The translations under genes were made by a program, and so were the position numbers. Below the pieces are notes generated by a model that did no database searches, was not told the origin of the DNA, and saw only the letters and a list, made by a program, of their open reading frames with translations. Below, in pieces: positions 6,248 to 12,388 of a stretch of DNA of 18,564 bases. Numbering within the stretch: the stretch's first letter is position 1; each line of letters begins with the position of its first letter. Source of the DNA: Planctomycetia bacterium (GTDB lineage: Bacteria > Planctomycetota > Phycisphaerae > Phycisphaerales > SM1A02); NCBI GenBank assembly GCA_009936695.1, contig JAACEA010000135.1:1-18564 (forward strand). Direction: 5' to 3'.

Positions 6248-7360
6248 TCAGCTCCGGAGGTAGGCGAGTCGCCCGAAGGCGACCGGCAGGAGGATGGCGA
6301 CGGGAAGGAACGCCCCCACGCCGGGCGGAAGATCGCCGATCGCCACGGTGGTCGCGGCCAGCGTGCCGACGAGAATTCCGATCGCGACCGCCGCCGCCTT
6401 CATCGACTGCCCCAGCATGTTCACGGCCGCGGTCCGTTCGAGGAAGAACGGCACCACGATCGCCATCACCAGCAGGTTCACCAGGGCGCCGCTGAACCGT
6501 CCGAAGATCACCCGGTCGAGTCCGCCGTCGGACGCCCCGCCGTCTCCCCGCATCGACCGGAGCTGGCTGATCGAGAGCATCTGGGCGAAGTTCTTGCTTC
6601 GCCGTGCGAGCAGCTTCTGGGGCGACAGATCGGTCTCCCAGACGTCGATCTCGCTTCGCAGCGCGAGCCGTCCGTCATCGCCGGTTCGGGTCCCCACCAC
6701 CCGGCCGCCCTCGAGCCGCCAACCCTCGATCGCATCGTCCCAGGTCGCGGACGGTGCCGTGATGCGTTCCTCGGCGACGCCGGTCTCGCCGCGTCGCAGG
6801 ACGAGCAGCGACTTCGCGGTCCCCGCGTTGGGATCGATCGAGGACGCGAAGAGCAGGGCGCCCTGCGCATCCCGGGCGAGTGGCACCTCGAAGGTCTCCA
6901 CGCCGGGCTGGAGCACCCGATCGTGGACGCGGTTCAACTTCGTGGCCAGTCTCGGAAGGATGATCTCCTGATCCACGAGCTGCAGCAGCACCAGGCCGAC
7001 CTGAGCCGCGATGATCGCGGCGGCGATCCGGTGCAACGGGATGCCCGCGGCCATGATCGCGACCAGTTCACGGCTCCGGTGCATCTGCACCAGCGTGAAC
7101 CCCGCCGCCGCCACGCCGACGAGGCCCACCATGAACGCGTAGAACTGGAAGATCCGCGGGCCGTGGAAGTCCAGCACGCCCTGCACGAAGACGACCGGCA
7201 CCCAGCGGCCATCGCGCTCCGCGACGAACTCCGCCGCCTCGACGAACTCGTCGAACTGGACGACCACGTCGATCGAGATCGCGAACACGAACAACAACGT
7301 GAACAGGAGCGCGAAGTTCCCGAGGAATCGAAGGATGATGTGACGATCGAGAAGCAGCAT
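6248..7360 (-). CDS. LptF/LptG-family permease (second gene of the pair, LptG-like position)
   Basis: 370 residues, the normal length of the YjgP/YjgQ family. LptF and LptG form the inner-membrane part of the LptB2FG transporter that extracts LPS and passes it to LptC/LptA. The protein begins MLLLDRHIILRFLGN, the family's usual 'lDrYil..fl' start, with a first membrane helix at about residues 8-30. Two more helices flank the conserved segment with HRSRELVAIMAAGIPLHRI (family pattern 'R..EL.al.aaGis..ri'). A periplasmic jelly-roll-like region at about 145-260 is followed by three C-terminal helices. ATG 7360 is chosen: it lies ten bases after the stop of the upstream permease gene and shortly after an AAGG. 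An upstream in-frame ATG at 7489 would overlap that gene by 119 bases. Which paralogue is LptF and which is LptG cannot be settled by eye. Confidence 0.85.
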   Translation of the reverse strand: MLLLDRHIILRFLGNFALLFTLLFVFAISIDVVVQFDEFVEAAEFVAERDGRWVPVVFVQGVLDFHGPRIFQFYAFMVGLVGVAAAGFTLVQMHRSRELVAIMAAGIPLHRIAAAIIAAQVGLVLLQLVDQEIILPRLATKLNRVHDRVLQPGVETFEVPLARDAQGALLFASSIDPNAGTAKSLLVLRRGETGVAEERITAPSATWDDAIEGWRLEGGRVVGTRTGDDGRLALRSEIDVWETDLSPQKLLARRSKNFAQMLSISQLRSMRGDGGASDGGLDRVIFGRFSGALVNLLVMAIVVPFFLERTAAVNMLGQSMKAAAVAIGILVGTLAATTVAIGDLPPGVGAFLPVAILLPVAFGRLAYLRS

Positions 7361-7370
7361 GACCTTCGAT

Positions 7371-8996
7371 TCAGTTGCGACGAAGACGGGACCAGGCGAC
7401 GAGACAGGTACCGCCGAGAATGAGATTTCCAGACCAGATGAGCAGATAGCCCCAGAAATCGGGCTCACGCCGAAGCAACTGCTCACCACCCGAGATCAGG
7501 ACGATGTCGAGAATGGCCGGGATGAAGGCGAAGACGTAGACGGTCAGCGGCGGCGAATTGCGCATGAGGACCGCCAGCACGGAGCCCAGGATCAGGAGCA
7601 ACGGACCCATGCAGGCCTGGGCGAGGCGTTGTTGCATCCGTCCGTCGATGTCCCAGATCAGATTCCGTGCCGATCGTTCGTGCGACGCGAGTTCCGCTTC
7701 GAACTTCGCGCGAAGGGACGCGGAGGCGATCGAATCGACGTCCAGGCTCCGGGCGGTGGCGACGATGTCCGCGGGGGTCGCCGTCTCGTCGAAGTCGACG
7801 CGCCCCGGCGGAACGACCAGGTTCCTGATCTTCGCGGGAAAGACGCGTCCGCCCGCGGCAGGTTCCTCGACCGCGACGGGGTCGAGCAGTTCGGCGTCGA
7901 AGACCGCCTCGCCGTCGCGCCAGGACTCCATGAGCCGCAGACCCGAACCCGTCGCCCGGGCGATTCGGCCGTCGGGGAACACCATCTCCACCGAGGGACG
8001 TGCGATCGTGAACACGCCCTCCTCGAAGGTCACACCCTCCTGCGAGCGGATCCGCCACGCGGCGTCCCGCGCGACATCCCGGAGTTCGACGGACTCCCCC
8101 GTCGCGAAGGCGTCGGCGAGCAGGCGATGGGTCGCATCTCGATGCAGCAGCGCCTCGAGCCGCGCGACGCTGTCACCGAGACCGGGGAACCGGGTCGGTT
8201 CCGCCTTGATCCGGTACATCTCGGGAAGCGTCAGCATCTTGACACCGAGCCGGAAACCGCGTCCGAGATCGATCGCTCGTGGTTCGGCGGTCGGAAGACG
8301 GACCAGCGTCGCGTCCCCGGCCCGGAAGAGGGTCGCATCACCGAGCACGAGCTTCAGCACCGATCGCCCATCGAGACGATAGAGATCCATCGTGGCGTAG
8401 TCGGCGGTGAATTCCGTCTCCGGGCGTCCGGCGGAGTCGAGCTGCAACGCGGCCACGCCCACCAGCACCAGTCGGGTGTCGGCGGTCGAGCCGTCCGGGG
8501 CTTCCTGCACCAGGACGTCGTCGGCGTAGATCCGGGTGTCCCCCATCGAAAACGCCTCGCCACGTTCCACCGCGGACGCCAGCAGGCGAGTCACGTCGTG
8601 GGCGAGCAGCGACTCCATCCTCGACCAGAACATCGGCACGAGAAACTCCACCAGGGCGAGCATCACCAGCAGCAGCACCGCCGCCAGCACGAAGATCGGC
8701 CTGAAGATGCGGCTCGGCGACAAGCCGCTCGCCCGCATCGCGAGGATCTCGTTGTCGGTCGCGAGGCGGTGCATGACCAGCGTCGCCCCGAACCCCGCCG
8801 CGAAGGGCAGGGCGTACTCCATCATCGGAATCGCGGCGAAGAAGACGTACTTCAGGATGTCGGCCCCGCCCAGCAGATTCCTGGACAGGGGCTTGATGGC
8901 GGTTCCGAACGCGATCACCGCCACGAGAATCAGGGTGGTGAGGAGGATCGTCTTGAGGAATTCTCCCGCCAGATAGCGGGTGAGCAGACGGAGCAT
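7371..8996 (-). CDS. LptF/LptG-family permease with enlarged periplasmic domain (LptF-like position)
   Basis: 541 residues, far above the approximately 360 of typical family members. The family core is clear: helix 1 near residues 14-33, the segment LPFAAGFGATLVMHRLATDN followed by EILAMRASGLSPSRI (family pattern 'sEl.alrasGvs..ri'), and a helix near 100-120. Three membrane helices occupy the last 100 residues, starting at ACMGPLLLILGSVLAVLM. The extra length sits in the region between the third and fourth helices (about 130-440), where the periplasmic beta-jellyroll is normally found. The role is LPS extraction from the inner membrane together with the adjacent gene. The ATG at 8996 has no SD but carries a -10-like GACGAT six bases upstream. 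It is the first gene of a two-gene operon. Confidence 0.83.
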   Translation of the reverse strand: MLRLLTRYLAGEFLKTILLTTLILVAVIAFGTAIKPLSRNLLGGADILKYVFFAAIPMMEYALPFAAGFGATLVMHRLATDNEILAMRASGLSPSRIFRPIFVLAAVLLLVMLALVEFLVPMFWSRMESLLAHDVTRLLASAVERGEAFSMGDTRIYADDVLVQEAPDGSTADTRLVLVGVAALQLDSAGRPETEFTADYATMDLYRLDGRSVLKLVLGDATLFRAGDATLVRLPTAEPRAIDLGRGFRLGVKMLTLPEMYRIKAEPTRFPGLGDSVARLEALLHRDATHRLLADAFATGESVELRDVARDAAWRIRSQEGVTFEEGVFTIARPSVEMVFPDGRIARATGSGLRLMESWRDGEAVFDAELLDPVAVEEPAAGGRVFPAKIRNLVVPPGRVDFDETATPADIVATARSLDVDSIASASLRAKFEAELASHERSARNLIWDIDGRMQQRLAQACMGPLLLILGSVLAVLMRNSPPLTVYVFAFIPAILDIVLISGGEQLLRREPDFWGYLLIWSGNLILGGTCLVAWSRLRRN

Positions 8997-9002
8997 CCCG
9001 CC

Positions 9003-9031
9003 ATCGTCGCGGGCGGGCGCCCAAGTCGCAA
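9003..9031 (-). promoter_or_regulatory. Candidate leaderless promoter of the LptF/LptG operon
   Basis: On the minus strand: TTGCGA (4 of 6 to TTGACA), a 17-base spacer, and GACGAT (second-position A and final AT kept). Six bases then separate it from the ATG at 8996, and no SD is present. The geometry matches the other leaderless-looking starts. Confidence 0.4.
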
Positions 9032-9045
9032 GCCGTCCACGTCCT

Positions 9046-9065
9046 CGTCCGATCGATCTCGGACG
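9046..9065. repeat. 7-bp perfect inverted repeat in the divergent lptF-pilV spacer
   Basis: CGTCCGATCGATCTCGGACG: 7-bp arms around a 6-base centre TCGATC, lying 50-69 bases upstream of the LptF/G start codon. It could be an operator or simply a chance palindrome. A second, 6-bp repeat (GGATCG-AGC-CGATCC) lies at 9160-9174. Apart from these and the lptF promoter I see no clear promoter for the pilin operon in the 227-base spacer. Confidence 0.3.
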
Positions 9066-9212
9066 TCGGGTCGTCCGGGTCGTGCGGGATTCCCCGACGA
9101 AGAGGACCCGAGAACCCGCGGCGGGCGGGCGACCGGCGGGGTCGTCACGGACACCGCCCGGATCGAGCCGATCCCCTTGAGGTCGGTGCGAGGCCGTTCA
9201 CGCCCCGACTTG

Positions 9213-9218
9213 AGGAGG
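9213..9218 (+). promoter_or_regulatory. Ribosome binding site of the first pilin gene
   Basis: AGGAGG within a run of GAGGAGGAG, five bases before the ATG at 9224. This is the strongest SD in the window together with that of flgI. It implies a transcript with a real 5' leader, unlike neighbouring first genes. Confidence 0.8.
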
Positions 9219-9223
9219 AGAAC

Positions 9224-9673
9224 ATGCGTGGACAACGTCCCGAGGGCATCCCCCGCGGCCTGACCCTCGTCGAATCGATCGTCGCCTCGGCGATTCTCGC
9301 CGTCGCGATCACCGCGGTCTTCTCGGCGGTCGCCTCCGGCCGGGCCCACGCGGAAGTCGCCGCCGACGAACTCGCGGCGACGGTGGCGGCCGAGGATCTC
9401 CTCGCCCGCGTGCTCAACTCCGATTTCGATCGCATCGACGACTGGAACGACCACGAGGAAGCCCCCGGCGAACTGGTGGATGCGGAAGGCGTCTTCCTCG
9501 CCCCCGCGATGCAACGGGTCGGACGTCGCGTCCGCGTCGAGCGACGCACACACACCATCTTCGAATCGAACGCGATCCCCGGTCGAGCGATCATCGTGGA
9601 GATCTTCGATCGCGAGCAACGAACCACCGCATCGATCTCCCGCTGGATTCCCGACCCGGAACCCGATTCATGA
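9224..9673 (+). CDS. Minor pilin/pseudopilin, PilV/GspI-like
   Basis: 149 residues with a class III (prepilin) signal. Cleavage by prepilin peptidase is expected between Gly12 and Leu13 in PRGLTLVES, with the conserved Glu at mature position +5 (Glu17), followed by the hydrophobic helix SIVASAILAVAITAVF. The short soluble head and the 'LTLVE.lvA..ilav' signature resemble GspI/PilV proteins, which sit in the tip complex of type II secretion pseudopili or type IV pili. It is the first of four overlapping or closely spaced pilin-like genes; the stop overlaps the next ATG (ATGA). T2SS and T4P families cannot be separated without knowing whether pilY1, gspC/D or pilQ genes are present. Confidence 0.82.
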   Translation: MRGQRPEGIPRGLTLVESIVASAILAVAITAVFSAVASGRAHAEVAADELAATVAAEDLLARVLNSDFDRIDDWNDHEEAPGELVDAEGVFLAPAMQRVGRRVRVERRTHTIFESNAIPGRAIIVEIFDREQRTTASISRWIPDPEPDS

Positions 9674-10287
9674 ACCGACGTGGATTCACCATGCTCGAAC
9701 TGGTTCTCTCGCTTGCGATCACCGTGCTGGTGGCCGCGGGCGTCGCGGCGATGCTCGGGGGGATCGCGACCGGCATCGCACTCGGTTCCGACACCAGGAC
9801 CGGACTCCTCGCCACCGCGGCGACGCACGGGCGACTGACGGAGGATCTCTCAGGCATCGCATCGGTCCTCGAGCGAAGCGACGACGGCCGTTCGATGGTG
9901 CTCTGGAACGGTGACGTCGTTGCCGGTGGCCGGGTCGAGCCGAGCGAACTTCGCTGGCTTGAATTCGATCCGGTCCGCGGCGAACTCCTGCGATTCGAGA
10001 TCCGGTTTCCCGATGACTGGACCCCACTCGAACGAGCCGAACACGACCGTCCCATCTCCGGCCCCATCGACCTGGACGAGGCTTTCAGACACGCCGACGA
10101 CGCCGGAATCCTCCACCGGGACGTGCTCGTCGACGGACTTCTCGACACCGTGATCGGATCGACGATCTCGAATCCACGGTCCCGGGAGATTCGCATCGAC
10201 CTCACCTTCGATCTCGCGACCGGCCCGCTGGAGGCGACCGCGATCGTCTCCTGCCACGACCTTCACCCCGAGGCATGGCGACCATGA
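9670..10287 (+). CDS. Minor pilin/pseudopilin, PilW/GspJ-like
   Basis: 205 residues. A very short leader, MNRRG, is followed by FTMLELVLSLAITVLVAAG, a textbook prepilin signal with Glu at mature +5 (Glu10). The length, larger than PilV/GspI or FimT/GspH, and the second position in the operon fit GspJ/PilW, the tip-complex component that assembles with the I- and K-type pseudopilins. The soluble part contains beta-strand-like alternation (ELRWLEFDPVRGELLRFEIR), as usual in GspJ/PilW heads. The ATG overlaps the previous stop as ATGA. Confidence 0.82.
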   Translation: MNRRGFTMLELVLSLAITVLVAAGVAAMLGGIATGIALGSDTRTGLLATAATHGRLTEDLSGIASVLERSDDGRSMVLWNGDVVAGGRVEPSELRWLEFDPVRGELLRFEIRFPDDWTPLERAEHDRPISGPIDLDEAFRHADDAGILHRDVLVDGLLDTVIGSTISNPRSREIRIDLTFDLATGPLEATAIVSCHDLHPEAWRP

Positions 10288-10307
10288 GAAGCATGAGGAG
10301 CATGACG

Positions 10308-11879
10308 ATGCATCCAACCGACCATCGACTTCATCGACGGACGCCACGCGGCGCCGCACTGGTGCTGGTCCTCGTCGCCCTCGCGATCGGCCTCATGATG
10401 GTCGCGACGTTCCTCGACGGACGACGCGAGTCGGTTCCGGTCTCGGTCCGGATCAGCGACGCCGCCCAGGCCCGACGGACCGCGGAAAGCGGGCTGGAGC
10501 TGATCGTCACGTCGATCCTCGCCTCCGACGATTGGATCGAGGAGGTCGCGGCAGGCACGCTCGACGCACCGTTCAGGATCGCCGACGGCCTGTGCACCGC
10601 ACGGGTGCTCGATGCGACGACGAACCGACTGCCCACCGAAGGCACGCTTCAGATCCGGATCGCCTGCACCGCCGACATCGACGGACTCGCGATGATCGCC
10701 GAGGAGACGTTCGACGTCTCTCCGATGATCGATCGCCCGCTCGATCTCGCCTTCGGGGAGACTGCATTGCTCGCGGAGTCGCAGATCAGACTCGAAGACG
10801 ACGCAGCCCTGCTCGCCTGGGCGGGGTCCGACGGCGGACCTTCGGCACCGCTGGTGGTGGGAACCCTCGGTGGCGATCCCCACGACTTCGAGGTCACGGA
10901 TACCGCGATCACGAGTGGCTGCGAAGTGGTCATGGTCGATGCCCGCTGCTACGAAATGGGCGAGGACCCCGCCGGGATCCGACTCCTTCCCGATGCGCTC
11001 CCCGCGATCGCCGCACCGACGATTCCCATCGCCCGGGAAGGCCGGACCGAGACGCCGGTGGTGCTCGACGCGACCCCCGCCACCGACATCGACGCCCCCT
11101 CGATCCGAATCCGAGCCGGCACGCGGATCCTCATCGAGGGCGACCGGATCCTCCACAGTCGCGGTGACTTCCGGATCGAATCCGGCGCCGCGATCGAGGT
11201 CGCGCGAGGCACCCTCGTCATCGACGGGGACGCCCTGGTCTCGATCCACGATGCGGAGATCGCCGTGGCCCCCGCCGGCCGGCTCCTGATCCGAGGCGGC
11301 CGGGAACTCCGAATCGAGGACGGCGGCATCGGTCCCACCGACGCGACCGATCGTGATGCGCTGACCTCGGCGGGCATGCTGCCGGTCGAGGTCGATCCGA
11401 ATCCCGTCAATCTCACCGGTGGGCCGGGATCGACCATCGTGATCGAAGGCGATGCGATGGTGACCGCGGTGGTGATCGCTCCCGATTCGGACGTCCGCGT
11501 CGAGGATGACGTGCTCCTCCACGGACGCATCGTCGCTGACGCGATCGAGATCGGCGGACGGGCCGTGGTCTACGCGGCGCCGGACGACGGTCGTGTGGTC
11601 GGTCTCACCTCGCCGCAGGGACCGCATCGAGACGACGACGGGGATCTCCTCCCCGCCCTGCAGGTCGCGGACCGAACCAGCGTCGCCGCGGTCGACTCGA
11701 TCGCGGAGGCGATCGAGACACCCGTGGTGTCGCTCGACGAATCGAATCTCGATACGACGCAAGGGTGGCGGAAGATCCCGCGCTCGGTCCGACGCGCCTG
11801 GCGGGCGGCGGGCCTGAGTGCCGCCGAGAGGCGGATCAAGCGACGGGAATGGCGCCTCGCGAATCGAGGTGACAAGTGA
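10308..11879 (+). CDS. PilX/GspK-like minor pilin with beta-solenoid-like body
   Basis: 523 residues. The N-terminus, RRTPRG then AALVLVLVALAIGLMMVAT, is a prepilin-type helix lacking Glu at +5, as expected of GspK and PilX, and SDAAQARRTAESGLELIVTS matches the PilX/GspK first-helix pattern. The body differs from GspK. About residues 264-423 show short alternating Ile/Val strands separated by Gly/Asp turns (RILIEGDRILHSRGDFRIES, and later VVIAPDSDVRVEDDVLLHGR). This resembles the beta-helical C-terminal module of some PilX-type proteins (DUF7305-like) or bactofilins. Four cysteines (96, 120, 205, 214) could form disulfides. The tail (about 487-523) is strongly basic. I choose ATG 10308 because AGGAG lies seven bases before it; in-frame ATGs at 10275, 10284 (ATGA overlap with the previous stop), 10293 and 10302 are alternatives. 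The gene ends in a GTGA overlap with the next. Confidence 0.72.
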   Translation: MHPTDHRLHRRTPRGAALVLVLVALAIGLMMVATFLDGRRESVPVSVRISDAAQARRTAESGLELIVTSILASDDWIEEVAAGTLDAPFRIADGLCTARVLDATTNRLPTEGTLQIRIACTADIDGLAMIAEETFDVSPMIDRPLDLAFGETALLAESQIRLEDDAALLAWAGSDGGPSAPLVVGTLGGDPHDFEVTDTAITSGCEVVMVDARCYEMGEDPAGIRLLPDALPAIAAPTIPIAREGRTETPVVLDATPATDIDAPSIRIRAGTRILIEGDRILHSRGDFRIESGAAIEVARGTLVIDGDALVSIHDAEIAVAPAGRLLIRGGRELRIEDGGIGPTDATDRDALTSAGMLPVEVDPNPVNLTGGPGSTIVIEGDAMVTAVVIAPDSDVRVEDDVLLHGRIVADAIEIGGRAVVYAAPDDGRVVGLTSPQGPHRDDDGDLLPALQVADRTSVAAVDSIAEAIETPVVSLDESNLDTTQGWRKIPRSVRRAWRAAGLSAAERRIKRREWRLANRGDK

Positions 11880-12361
11880 ATCGACGAGGCCTCACCCTGA
11901 TCGAGACGATCGCGGTCCTCGTGCTGGTCCTCGGGATCGCGGGACTCGCGATTCCCCTGCTCGGCAACGATGCCGGTTCGCGGCTCGCGGCGGCCTCCAT
12001 GATGCTGCGGGACGATCTCGAACAGGCTCGCTATCGCACGATCTCGGATCCGGCCGATCCGGTCACGCTGGTCGTGGATGCCGATGGCTGCGGATGGTCG
12101 CTCGCGCGCGACGCCGATCGAACGACACCGATCCTCCGGGGCGACGGCGAGCCGTGGACGGTTCGGTTCGACGACCCTCGAACGACCGATCTCGCCGGCA
12201 TCCGGGTGGTGACCGACCTGACGGATCGATGCGTTCGATTCGACCCCCGCGGGGTGCTCGTGAACGGTGCCAAGCCTTCGATGCGTCTCGAACTCGGGGA
12301 CGACCACCGACGGCTCGACATCGGCGTGGTGAGCGGCCTCGTCGCGATTCGTCGGGACTGA
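11876..12361 (+). CDS. Minor pilin/pseudopilin, FimT/GspH-like
   Basis: 161 residues. Prepilin signal MNRRG then LTLIETIAVLVLVLGIAGLA, with Glu at mature +5 (Glu10). GspH/FimT proteins are minor pseudopilins with a small beta-rich head. Here the motif DDLEQARYRTISDPADPVTL after the helix is the usual 'l...l..aR..Ai....pvtl' of GspH/FimT, and GVLVNGAKPSMRLELGD near the end matches their 'G......i.l' ending. The start is a GTG in a GTGA overlap, with a good SD (GAGGT) five bases upstream. In many genomes the H-type gene comes first; here it is last. The gene is followed within 25 bases by a convergent gene. Confidence 0.8.
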   Translation: MNRRGLTLIETIAVLVLVLGIAGLAIPLLGNDAGSRLAAASMMLRDDLEQARYRTISDPADPVTLVVDADGCGWSLARDADRTTPILRGDGEPWTVRFDDPRTTDLAGIRVVTDLTDRCVRFDPRGVLVNGAKPSMRLELGDDHRRLDIGVVSGLVAIRRD

Positions 12362-12366
12362 TTCCC

Positions 12367-12388
12367 GATCGCCGCGAGAATCTCGATC
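12367..12388. repeat. Short inverted repeat between convergent genes
   Basis: GATCG (12367-12371) pairs with CGATC (12384-12388) across a 12-base loop that itself contains part of CGAGA-A-TCTCG (12375-12385). It lies between the FimT-like stop and the stop of the convergent secreted-protein gene. There is no T-tract. It is a weak candidate for a shared termination site. Confidence 0.2.

Noticed and set aside
9120..9223. Possible riboswitch or structured leader before the pilin operon
   Set aside because: Only short GC hairpins are visible; no conserved core of a known riboswitch could be found.
6176..9263. Two long plus-strand frames (about 415 and 634 codons) covering the permease genes
   Set aside because: Low-complexity His/Arg/Asp/Glu-rich translations without any motif; the opposite strand encodes two clear LptF/LptG-family membrane proteins.
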